NCBI RefSeq assembly: GCF_035918235.1
Contig: NZ_CP109485.1
Span: 6,569,001-6,633,000 of the forward strand
Source: Streptomyces sp. NBC_01445
GTDB taxonomy: Bacteria > Actinomycetota > Actinomycetes > Streptomycetales > Streptomycetaceae
Direction: 5' to 3'
Length of the DNA stretch: 64,000 nt
Both the position numbers and the translations under genes were made by a program. The notes under the pieces are model-generated. The model saw only the letters and a list, made by a program, of their open reading frames with translations, searched no databases and was not told the DNA's origin. Below are positions 56,615 through 64,000 of the stretch, one piece after another; position 1 is the stretch's first letter; each line of letters opens with the position of its first letter.

Positions 56615-57811
56615 ATGGCTGGCACCAACGGCTTCTCCGTCTCCGGGTACGGCCCCGAGCGCTCCACCCTCGCCCGGCTCATGGCCAGGGACTCGGTGCT
56701 GCGCCGCCTCGACTGGCCGATCCTCCTGTCGTCGCTCGCCCTGTCCCTCATCGGCTCGGCGCTCGTCTACTCGGCGACCCGCAACCGCACCGTGATCAAC
56801 CAGGGCGACCCGTACTTCTTCCTGTTCCGGCACCTCATGAACACCGGCATCGGCTTGGCCCTGATGATCGGCACGATCTGGCTCGGCCACCGCACCCTGC
56901 GCACGGCCGTGCCGATCCTCTACGGCGCCTCGGTCTTCCTGATGCTGCTGGTGCTGACCCCGCTCGGCGACACGATCAACGGACAGCGCAACTGGCTGTC
57001 CGCGGGCGGAGTGTCGCTCCAGCCCGCCGAGTTCGCCAAGATCACGATCATCCTGGGCATGGCGATGCTGCTGGCCTCACGGGTCGACGCGGGCGACAAG
57101 CAGTACCCCGACCACCGCACGGTAGTGCAGGCGCTGGGCCTCGCTGCCGTCCCGATGCTCGTCGTGCTGCTCATGCCCGACCTCGGCACGATCATGGTCG
57201 CGGCCATCATCGTGCTCGGTGTGCTGCTCGCCTCCGGCGCCTCCAACCGCTGGGTGTTCGGCCTGCTCGGCGCGGGTGTGCTCGGCGCGATCTCCGTCTG
57301 GCGGCTGCACATCCTCGACGAGTACCAGATCAACCGCTTCGCCGCGTTCGCCAACCCGGCGCTCGACCCGGCCGGCGTCGGCTACAACACCAACCAGGCC
57401 CGCATCGCGATCGGCTCGGGCGGCCTCACCGGCACCGGCCTCTTCCACGGCTCCCAGACCACCGGCCAGTTCGTCCCCGAGCAGCAGACCGACTTCGTCT
57501 TCACCGTCGCCGGCGAGGAACTCGGCTTCGCCGGAGCCGGGCTGATCCTGCTCCTGCTCGGTGTCATCCTGTGGCGCGCCTGCCGCATCGCCCGCGAGAC
57601 GACCGAGCTCTACGGCACGATCGTCGCCGCCGGGATCATCGCCTGGTTCGCCTTCCAGGCCTTCGAGAACGTCGGCATGACGCTCGGCATCATGCCGGTG
57701 GCGGGCCTGCCCCTGCCGTTCGTGTCGTACGGAGGATCGTCCATGTTCGCCGTCTGGGTGGCGATCGGGCTGCTCCAGTCGATCCGCGTCCAAAGGCCCA
57801 TGTCGGCGTAG
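56615..57811 (+). CDS. rodA: RodA/FtsW/SpoVE (SEDS) peptidoglycan glycosyltransferase
   Basis: A 398-residue SEDS protein with about ten membrane helices. Typical signatures are 'GQRNWLSAGGVSLQPAEFAKI' (about residues 122-142), 'DEYQINRFAAFANPALDPAGVGYNTNQA', 'GLTGTGLFHGSQTTGQFVPEQQTDFVF' and 'MPVAGLPLPFVSYGGSSMFA'. It polymerises lipid II with PBP2. In Streptomyces the gene at this locus is called sfr. ATG 56615 starts six bases after pbp2. It is the last gene of the mre unit. Confidence 0.95.
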   Translation: MAGTNGFSVSGYGPERSTLARLMARDSVLRRLDWPILLSSLALSLIGSALVYSATRNRTVINQGDPYFFLFRHLMNTGIGLALMIGTIWLGHRTLRTAVPILYGASVFLMLLVLTPLGDTINGQRNWLSAGGVSLQPAEFAKITIILGMAMLLASRVDAGDKQYPDHRTVVQALGLAAVPMLVVLLMPDLGTIMVAAIIVLGVLLASGASNRWVFGLLGAGVLGAISVWRLHILDEYQINRFAAFANPALDPAGVGYNTNQARIAIGSGGLTGTGLFHGSQTTGQFVPEQQTDFVFTVAGEELGFAGAGLILLLLGVILWRACRIARETTELYGTIVAAGIIAWFAFQAFENVGMTLGIMPVAGLPLPFVSYGGSSMFAVWVAIGLLQSIRVQRPMSA

Positions 57812-57826
57812 GGACGCCGGACGAGA

Positions 57827-57874
57827 CAGCCCCCTGCCGGAGCCGGGTAGAGACCTGGCTCCGGCAGGGGGCTG
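57827..57874 (+). terminator. Terminator of the mre operon
   Basis: A perfect 18-bp stem (57827-57844 with 57857-57874) and a 12-base loop, directly after rodA. It is the strongest hairpin in the window. Confidence 0.88.
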
Positions 57875-58068
57875 CCCATATGACCGAATGGCGACTAAAT
57901 TCGGTTCGTGACTCCTCCACCCCGCGAGCGGGGCGGCTTCTCACTCAACTCCATCGAGCTTCATGACGGCCAAGCCCTGACCGCTACCCGAGGGCAGGTG
58001 CACAACGTAGAACGCATCGGCATCGGCGTCGCTGATACGGACTGGTGGTTCACTCGAAGGGAGGGCCG

Positions 58069-59565
58069 ATGGCGGAGACGAAGCGAGAGATCGAGCGTAA
58101 GTACGAGGCGCCTGTGGCCGACGAAGGCTTCGGGCTGCCGGATCTGAGCCGTGTCGCCGGGGTCTTCGCCGTCATCGACAAAGGCGTCGTCGACCTCGAC
58201 GCCGTCTACTACGACACGGCCGACCAGCGCCTCGCGGCCGCCGCGATCACCCTGCGGCGCCGCACCGGCGGCGCCGACGCGGGCTGGCACCTCAAGCTCC
58301 CCGTCTCCCTCGCCGAGGGCGTACGGGACGAGATCCGGGCCCCGCTCTCCGACGACGTGCCCCGCGACCTCACCGGCCTGGTGCGCTCCCGGGTGCGCGA
58401 GGCCGATCTCGTACCCCTGATGCGGCTGCGCTCCTCGCGCGACGTCCACGATCTCACCGGCGCCGACGGCGCGCTCCTCGCCGAGGTCAGCGTCGACGGC
58501 GTACGGGCCGAGCGGCTCACCGGCGGGGCCGGCGCCACCTCCTGGACCGAGATCGAGGTCGAGCTGGCGGACGGCGGCGACCCGGCGTTCCTCGGCAAGG
58601 TCGAGAAGAAGCTCCGCAAGGCCGGGGCGAGCCGCTCGGCCTCCTCGTCGAAGCTCGCGCGGGCCCTCACGGAGACCGGCATCGGCCCGCGCCCGCCCCG
58701 GCCCGCAGACGACCCCGAGACCCCCGCCGACCACGTCCTCGCCTACCTCAGGGCCCAGCGCGACGCGATCGTCGACCTCGACCCCGCCGTCCGGCGCGAC
58801 CTGCCCGATTCGGTGCACCAGATGCGCGTAGCCACGCGCCGGCTGCGCAGCGCGCTGCGCTCGTACGGCAAGATCCTCGACCGGGCCGTGACGGATCCGA
58901 TCGGCGGCGAGCTGAAGTGGCTCGCCGGTGAGCTCGGTCTCGACCGCGACCAGGAGGTCCTGACCGAGCGGCTGAGCGCGGCCCTCGACGAACTGCCGCG
59001 TGAGCTGTCCACCGGCCCCGTCCGCACCCGGCTGCGGACCTGGTCGCGGGCCAGGCGTTCCGGATCGCGCCGCCATCTGATCGCCGTACTCGACGGCAAG
59101 CGGTACCTCGCGCTCCTGGCCGTCCTCGACGCACTCGTCGACGCGCCCCCGCTGCGGGCCAAGCAGTCGAAGAACGCCCTGGCCAAGGCCGTGAAGAAGG
59201 ACTTCAAGCGGCTCGCGGGACGTGTCGACGAGGCGCTCGCCGAGGATTCCGGCCCGGCGCGCGACCACGCCCTGCACGACGCCCGCAAGGCCGCCAAGCG
59301 CACCCGGTACGCGGCCGAGGTCGCCGCGCCCGCGCTCGGTGACCGGGCGAAGGACGTCGGCAAGCACGCGAAGGCGATCCAGTCCCTGCTCGGCGAGCAC
59401 CAGGACAGCGTGATGGCGCGCGAGGCGCTGCGCGACCTGGCGGCGCAGGCCCACGCGGCGGGGGAGAGCTCCTTCACTTACGGGCTGCTGTACGGGCGCG
59501 AGGAGGCGCTCGCCGAGCGGGCCGAGGCGGAGCTGCCGCCGCTGTGGGCGAAGGCTGTCTCCTGA
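58069..59565 (+). CDS. CYTH-CHAD domain protein
   Basis: A 498-residue cytoplasmic protein. The N-terminal CYTH domain (about residues 1-200) has the ExExK-like 'REIERKYEAP' and many charged barrel residues for triphosphate binding. The C-terminal CHAD domain (about 225-490) is helical with conserved His/Arg ('VHQMRVATRRLRSALRSYG', 'ALHDARKAAKRTRYAAE'). These domains bind inorganic polyphosphate or triphosphate. ATG 58069 follows GGAGGG. It is monocistronic, 257 bases after rodA, with the mre terminator in between. Confidence 0.93.
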   Translation: MAETKREIERKYEAPVADEGFGLPDLSRVAGVFAVIDKGVVDLDAVYYDTADQRLAAAAITLRRRTGGADAGWHLKLPVSLAEGVRDEIRAPLSDDVPRDLTGLVRSRVREADLVPLMRLRSSRDVHDLTGADGALLAEVSVDGVRAERLTGGAGATSWTEIEVELADGGDPAFLGKVEKKLRKAGASRSASSSKLARALTETGIGPRPPRPADDPETPADHVLAYLRAQRDAIVDLDPAVRRDLPDSVHQMRVATRRLRSALRSYGKILDRAVTDPIGGELKWLAGELGLDRDQEVLTERLSAALDELPRELSTGPVRTRLRTWSRARRSGSRRHLIAVLDGKRYLALLAVLDALVDAPPLRAKQSKNALAKAVKKDFKRLAGRVDEALAEDSGPARDHALHDARKAAKRTRYAAEVAAPALGDRAKDVGKHAKAIQSLLGEHQDSVMAREALRDLAAQAHAAGESSFTYGLLYGREEALAERAEAELPPLWAKAVS

Positions 59566-59614
59566 CCGAGTTACGCTTGACAGTCATCCTTGTCAGCTCA
59601 CGAAGGTCCCGGGT

Positions 59615-61546
59615 ATGCCTGCCGAAGCCGCAGAGTCGGTTTTTCCACAGCTCGAAGCTTTGCTCCCGCATGTGCAGAAGCCGATCCAGTACGTGGGCGG
59701 TGAGCTCAATTCCACCGTCAAGCCGTGGGAGAGCTCCGACGTCCGCTGGGCGCTGATGTACCCGGACGCCTACGAGGTCGGGCTCCCGAACCAGGGCGTC
59801 ATGATCCTCTACGAGGTGCTGAACGAGCGCGAGGGCGTCCTCGCCGAGCGCACCTACAGCGTGTGGCCGGACATGGAAGCGCTGATGCGCGAGCACAAGG
59901 TGCCGCAGTTCACCGTGGACTCGCACCGGCCGCTCAAGGCGTTCGACGTGTTCGGGCTCTCCTTCTCCACCGAGCTCGGCTACACGAACATGCTCACGGC
60001 CCTGGATCTCGCCGGCATCCCGCTGGCGGCCAAGGACCGCACGATCGACGACCCGATCGTCCTCGCGGGCGGCCACGCGGCCTTCAACCCCGAGCCGATC
60101 GCCGAGTTCATCGACTGCGCCGTCATCGGTGACGGCGAGCAGGCCGTCCTCGACATGACGGAGATCATCCGCGCCTGGAAGGCCGAGGGGTGCCCCGGCG
60201 GCCGCGAGGAGGTGCTGTTCCGCCTCGCGAGGACGGGCGGCGTCTATGTCCCCGGGTTCTACGACGTCGAGTACCTGCCGGACGGCCGCATCGGCCGCGT
60301 CGTGCCGAACAGGTCCGGCGTGCCGTGGCGCGTCAGCAAGCACACCGTCATGGACCTCGACGAGTGGCCGTACCCGAAGCAGCCCCTCGTCCCGCTCGCC
60401 GAGACCGTCCACGAGCGGATGTCCGTCGAGATCTTCCGCGGCTGCACCCGCGGCTGCCGTTTCTGCCAGGCCGGCATGATCACGCGACCCGTGCGGGAGC
60501 GAAGCATCACCGGCATCGGCGACATGGTCGAGAAGGGTCTCAAGGCGACCGGCTTCGAGGAGGTCGGCCTGCTCTCGCTCTCCTCCGCGGACCACTCCGA
60601 GATCGGTGACATCGCGAAAGGCCTCGCCGACCGGTACACCGAGGACAAGATCGGCCTGTCGCTGCCGTCGACCCGCGTGGACGCGTTCAATGTCGACCTG
60701 GCGAACGAGCTCACGCGCAACGGCCGCCGCTCCGGTCTGACCTTCGCCCCCGAGGGCGGCTCCGAGCGCATGCGCAAGGTCATCAACAAGATGGTCTCGG
60801 AAGAGGACCTCATCCGGACCGTCGCGACGGCGTACGGCAACGGCTGGCGCCAGGTGAAGCTGTACTTCATGGTCGGCCTGCCCACCGAGACCGACGAGGA
60901 CGTCCTGCAGATCGCGGAGATGGCGGCGAACGTCATCGCCAAGGGCCGTGAGGTCGCGGGCAACGACATCCGCTGCACGGTCTCCATCGGCGGCTTCGTA
61001 CCCAAGCCGCACACGCCGTTCCAGTGGGCCCCGCAGCTGTCGTCCGCCGAGACGGACGCCCGCCTGGAGAAGCTCCGCGACAAGATCCGCGGCGACAAGA
61101 AGTACGGCCGTTCCATCGGCTTCCGCTACCACGACGGCAAGCCCGGCATCGTCGAGGGCCTGCTCTCCCGCGGTGACCGCCGCATCGGCTCCGTCATCCG
61201 CGCGGTCTACGAGGACGGCGGCCGCTTCGACGGCTGGCGCGAGCACTTCAGCTACGACCGCTGGATGGCCTGCGCGGAGAAGACGCTGCCCGAGTTCGGC
61301 GTGGACGTCGACTGGTACACGACGCGTGAGCGCACGTACGAGGAGGTCCTGCCCTGGGACCACCTGGACTCGGGCCTCGACAAGGACTGGCTCTGGGAGG
61401 ACTGGCAGGACTCGCTCGACGAGACCGAGGTCGAGGACTGCCGCTGGACTCCGTGCTTCGACTGTGGCGTGTGCCCGCAGATGGACACGCACATCCAGGT
61501 CGGCCCGACGGGCAAGAAGCTGCTGCCGCTGACCGTGGTCAAGTAG
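59615..61546 (+). CDS. B12-binding radical SAM protein, TIGR03960 family
   Basis: A 643-residue enzyme. An N-terminal B12-binding-like Rossmann domain is followed by a radical SAM core with CxxxCxxC at Cys277, Cys281 and Cys284 ('GCTRGCRFCQAG') and 'FAPEGGSERMRKVINK' later. The C-terminal half matches TIGR03960 ('PWDHLDSGLDKDWLWEDW'). In most actinobacteria it is followed by a DUF2344 (TIGR03936) gene, but here the next gene is a convergent phospholipase. ATG 59615 is the start. Substrate unknown, possibly tRNA or cofactor modification. Confidence 0.92.
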   Translation: MPAEAAESVFPQLEALLPHVQKPIQYVGGELNSTVKPWESSDVRWALMYPDAYEVGLPNQGVMILYEVLNEREGVLAERTYSVWPDMEALMREHKVPQFTVDSHRPLKAFDVFGLSFSTELGYTNMLTALDLAGIPLAAKDRTIDDPIVLAGGHAAFNPEPIAEFIDCAVIGDGEQAVLDMTEIIRAWKAEGCPGGREEVLFRLARTGGVYVPGFYDVEYLPDGRIGRVVPNRSGVPWRVSKHTVMDLDEWPYPKQPLVPLAETVHERMSVEIFRGCTRGCRFCQAGMITRPVRERSITGIGDMVEKGLKATGFEEVGLLSLSSADHSEIGDIAKGLADRYTEDKIGLSLPSTRVDAFNVDLANELTRNGRRSGLTFAPEGGSERMRKVINKMVSEEDLIRTVATAYGNGWRQVKLYFMVGLPTETDEDVLQIAEMAANVIAKGREVAGNDIRCTVSIGGFVPKPHTPFQWAPQLSSAETDARLEKLRDKIRGDKKYGRSIGFRYHDGKPGIVEGLLSRGDRRIGSVIRAVYEDGGRFDGWREHFSYDRWMACAEKTLPEFGVDVDWYTTRERTYEEVLPWDHLDSGLDKDWLWEDWQDSLDETEVEDCRWTPCFDCGVCPQMDTHIQVGPTGKKLLPLTVVK

Positions 61547-61564
61547 CTTTCGAACAGCGGGAGT

Positions 61565-61604
61565 TGAGGGGCCGGGACGCCGATGACGGTGTCCCGGCCC
61601 CTCA
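61565..61604. terminator. Bidirectional terminator hairpin
   Basis: A perfect 14-bp stem (TGAGGGGCCGGGAC, 61565-61578, with 61591-61604) and a 12-base loop, between the radical SAM and phospholipase genes. Confidence 0.85.
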
Positions 61605-61610
61605 CTCATG

Positions 61611-64000
61611 TCACGCCGTGATCGGCTTGTCGTCCACGCGGACGTGGTCGACCGCCCAGTACCAGTTGTTGCCCGCGTCGTACATGCGGAACTTCAGGGT
61701 GACCGACTTCGCGCCCGCCGGCACCGCGAGTTCCTTCGTCACGAAGGTGTTCTCGGCGTCGTGGCCCGCGTTGTCGTTGCCCGTCGCGTCGGCGCTGTAG
61801 TAGAGGAGACGCGTCTCCTCGCCCGTGTCGAAGACCGCCGTCACCGCCGCCTTCTGCGGGGCCTCCTGGCGGTAGTGCGAGTCGAAGGCGACGTACAGCT
61901 TCGACGTGCCGGACGGGACCGGGACCGCGGGGGATACCAGCGTCGAGTCGAACGTGCCCTTCGTCGACGGCGATCCCGTGTCGTCCCAGTCGTCCGGGTC
62001 GGCGACCGCGACGACGCCGAGCGCACGGCCGAAGCTGCCCCGGTCCTGACCCCCGGGTGACCAGGCCCGCTTGGTGTGGAACGTCCAGCCCTGGAGGCGG
62101 GCGGTGCCCTGCGGCATACCGGCCGCGTTCACCACGGACCAGCCCTTCGGGGCCTTCGCCGTCCAGCCGACGACGCCCGAGACCGGCTCCAGCGCATCCG
62201 CCACCGACTCGAAGTCCTCGCCGAGCAGATGGCCCGCCATGGACGGGGCGGTACGCGCCGAGACCTCGCCGTCGGCCAGGACGAACCGCTCGCCGGACCG
62301 GCCCCGCGCCGTCACAAGCAGCCGGTACGCGGCCGTTCCCGACAGCTCCTCCGGGACCTGCACCTCCCACTCGGCGGACGCCGACGCGCCCGCCGCGAGC
62401 GAGGCGGGCGGCGCCGAAACCGCCTTCACCGCCCAGCCCTTGGGCACCACCGGGTGCGCCTCGATCGCGGACACGGCGGTCGTCGCGTCGAACCGTGCGC
62501 GCACGCGGGCGGCCTTGCCGGGGACCAGGATCGCCTCGTCGATCGTGGTCGACGCCGCCTCCAGGGACACCGTGACGCCGAGCGCGTCGGGCAGCCCCAT
62601 CGCGGGGTCGGTGACGCCTTCGAGCTTGCCGGGGACCCGGCCCGCGTACCGGCGCAGGAAGCCGGGCTCGTCGCGGACGGTGACGGCCACGTCGTACCAG
62701 CCCTCGCGCGGCACGCGGATCCGGACGGTGCGGTGCGCGCCCGCGCCGACGCGGAACTCGCGGGTGCCGCCGCCGTAGGCCAGGTCACCGACGAGGAACG
62801 TGCGGGTGGTGCGGGCGTGGTTGGTGAGCTCGACGTCGGCGTCGCGGCCGTCGTCGGCGAGGTCCAGGTGCGCCTCGAACGAGCCCGCCGCGTCGCCGCG
62901 CAGCTGCCACAGGGCGCCGTTCGGCCCGTGGACGCGCAGGTCGTAGCCGTTGTCTCCGGGGCTCCACACGTCGGACAGCTTCGACTTGGGGCTCAGCGTG
63001 TAGTGCTTCGGCGCGATGCCGGGCTCGGGGTACACCGCGAGGACGGCGCCCTGACGGCCGTGGTTGGCGAGATCCAGGGTGACCTTGCCGCCGCGCACGC
63101 GGGGCGTGACCCGCAGGTCGTACGGGGTGGGGCGGGCGGTGCGACTGCCGCGCTGCTGCTCGGGCAGGAGCTGCGGCCTGGGCACGGTGGGCGCGGGCAG
63201 CTTGCCGGTGTCGGTGACCTTCTGGCGGTTGCCGCTGGTGTCGGGCAGCGTGGGCCACGACGGGTTCTTGCCGGAGAAGTCGAAGACGTCGGTGAGGTCA
63301 CCGGTGACCTCGCGGCGCCAGGGGCTGATGTTGGGCTCGTGCACCCCGAAGCGCTTCTCCAGGAACTGGATGACGGACGTGTGGTCACACACCGTCGACG
63401 CCACGGCGCCGCCGCGCGTCCACGGCGACACGACGATCATCGGTACGCGCATGCCGAGCCCGAGCGGGAAGGGCCCCGCCGCCTTCGTCTCACCGGCGGG
63501 CAGCGTGTCGGACCAGGTCAGCGTCCCGTCGGCACCCTTCACGCGGTACTGGCCCTGCTGGTTGACGGGCCGGTAGAAGGACGAGCTGCCCTTGCTGACC
63601 CGCACCACGACCTCGCCGTCGGGCGTCACGGTCGACCGGCCGCGGCCCTCGGCGACCGGCGGCACGGGCGCGACCAGGTGGTCGTAGAAGCCGCCGTGCT
63701 CGTCGTAGTTCAGGATGAACGCGGTCTTGGCGAAGACCTCGGGGCTGTCGGCGAGCGCGGACAGCAGACGCGCCGTCAGATCCTCCCCGTGCGGCGGCGC
63801 GTAGCTGGCGTGCTCGGACAGCGCGGCCGGCGCGACGAGCCAGGAGACCTGCGGCAGCGCGTCGTTCTTCACGTCCTCCGCGAACGCGGCGACCAGCGCG
63901 TCACCCATCGCCCACGGGTCGTTCGTCTGCGCCGGGTTGCCGACCTTCTTCATGCCCTTCTCGTACAGCGCCTCACCGGGCTTGGCGGCACGGAAGGTGT
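61611..64000 (-). CDS. Phosphocholine-specific phospholipase C, partial (5' end outside the window)
   Basis: At least 796 residues; the frame stays open through base 64000, so the N-terminus, including the Tat signal typical of this family, is missing. The phosphoesterase domain is recognisable in 'ILNYDEHGGFYDHLVAPVPP' and 'RVPMIVVSPWTRGG'. Two DUF756-type beta domains follow ('YDLRVTPRVRGGKVTLDLANHGRQ'). The C-terminus carries an additional NEW3-like segment and a roughly 180-residue jelly-roll-like domain ending '...WYWAVDHVRVDD'. This extension is longer than in Pseudomonas PlcH. It is secreted and hydrolyses phosphatidylcholine or related lipids. Confidence 0.9.
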   Translation of the reverse strand, partial: TFRAAKPGEALYEKGMKKVGNPAQTNDPWAMGDALVAAFAEDVKNDALPQVSWLVAPAALSEHASYAPPHGEDLTARLLSALADSPEVFAKTAFILNYDEHGGFYDHLVAPVPPVAEGRGRSTVTPDGEVVVRVSKGSSSFYRPVNQQGQYRVKGADGTLTWSDTLPAGETKAAGPFPLGLGMRVPMIVVSPWTRGGAVASTVCDHTSVIQFLEKRFGVHEPNISPWRREVTGDLTDVFDFSGKNPSWPTLPDTSGNRQKVTDTGKLPAPTVPRPQLLPEQQRGSRTARPTPYDLRVTPRVRGGKVTLDLANHGRQGAVLAVYPEPGIAPKHYTLSPKSKLSDVWSPGDNGYDLRVHGPNGALWQLRGDAAGSFEAHLDLADDGRDADVELTNHARTTRTFLVGDLAYGGGTREFRVGAGAHRTVRIRVPREGWYDVAVTVRDEPGFLRRYAGRVPGKLEGVTDPAMGLPDALGVTVSLEAASTTIDEAILVPGKAARVRARFDATTAVSAIEAHPVVPKGWAVKAVSAPPASLAAGASASAEWEVQVPEELSGTAAYRLLVTARGRSGERFVLADGEVSARTAPSMAGHLLGEDFESVADALEPVSGVVGWTAKAPKGWSVVNAAGMPQGTARLQGWTFHTKRAWSPGGQDRGSFGRALGVVAVADPDDWDDTGSPSTKGTFDSTLVSPAVPVPSGTSKLYVAFDSHYRQEAPQKAAVTAVFDTGEETRLLYYSADATGNDNAGHDAENTFVTKELAVPAGAKSVTLKFRMYDAGNNWYWAVDHVRVDDKPITA

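Noticed and set aside
57908..58068. Open frame before the CYTH-CHAD gene
   Set aside because: It lacks a ribosome site and GC bias at third positions; likely untranslated leader.

Overview
This is a 64 kb stretch of high-GC actinobacterial chromosome, almost certainly Streptomyces. Coding frames have nearly all G or C at third positions, GTG starts are common, TTA codons are almost absent, and ValS, the Clp genes and the mre-pbp2-rodA morphogenesis locus are all present. From memory, the gene order from rodA back through mreDCB, ndk, folC, valS, clpX, clpP2, clpP1, tig, rpiB and sodF to pepN matches the core region around SCO2607-SCO2643 of S. coelicolor. I see no prophage, insertion sequence, CRISPR array or biosynthetic cluster. 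Most of the window is conserved housekeeping DNA with a few degraded or repeat-carrying accessory spots.

Layout. 1-3.9 kb: a DMT exporter, a LysR regulator and allantoicase (purine/allantoin catabolism), with one shared upstream element in front of the exporter and of allantoicase. 3.9-21 kb: two paralogous aminopeptidase N genes flank a DUF1203 gene, asd, an ECF sigma factor with a membrane partner, a large secreted subtilase, a Nudix hydrolase, a Tat-exported metallophosphoesterase, a serine beta-lactamase-like hydrolase and an AbiEi-like gene that carries a Streptomyces dispersed repeat inside its reading frame. 21-29 kb: a DsbA-like thiol oxidoreductase, a small zinc-ribbon protein, sodF with a Nur-type nickel box, three paralogous APC amino-acid permeases, bioY and a collapsed FAD-oxidoreductase pseudogene. 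29-38 kb: rpiB, a Nei-type glycosylase, an Eis-like acetyltransferase, a PP2C phosphatase, a CPA2 antiporter, an ABC ATPase whose permease is reduced to a remnant, an HD hydrolase, a TTA-containing acyltransferase and a tiny membrane protein. 38-46.9 kb: tRNA-Gly and tRNA-Pro, tig, clpP1-clpP2 with a ClgR box, clpX, a Gln/Pro-rich membrane protein and valS. 47-57.8 kb: a membrane protein and a second MreB-type actin, then folC, a DUF4233 protein, ndk and the mreB-mreC-mreD-pbp2-rodA locus. 58-64 kb: a CYTH-CHAD protein, a B12-binding radical SAM protein and a truncated (window edge) phospholipase C.

How the genes work together. Tig, ClpP1P2 and ClpX form a protein folding and quality-control block. 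MreBCD, PBP2 and RodA form the lateral-wall and spore-wall synthesis machine. The second MreB and its downstream membrane protein may be a related accessory module. The strongest 'second look' items are the shared exporter/allantoicase operator, the second MreB pair, the TTA-controlled acyltransferase unit, the orphaned ABC ATPase and the repeat captured in-frame by the AbiEi-like gene. I did not find a clear, entirely new multi-gene system.
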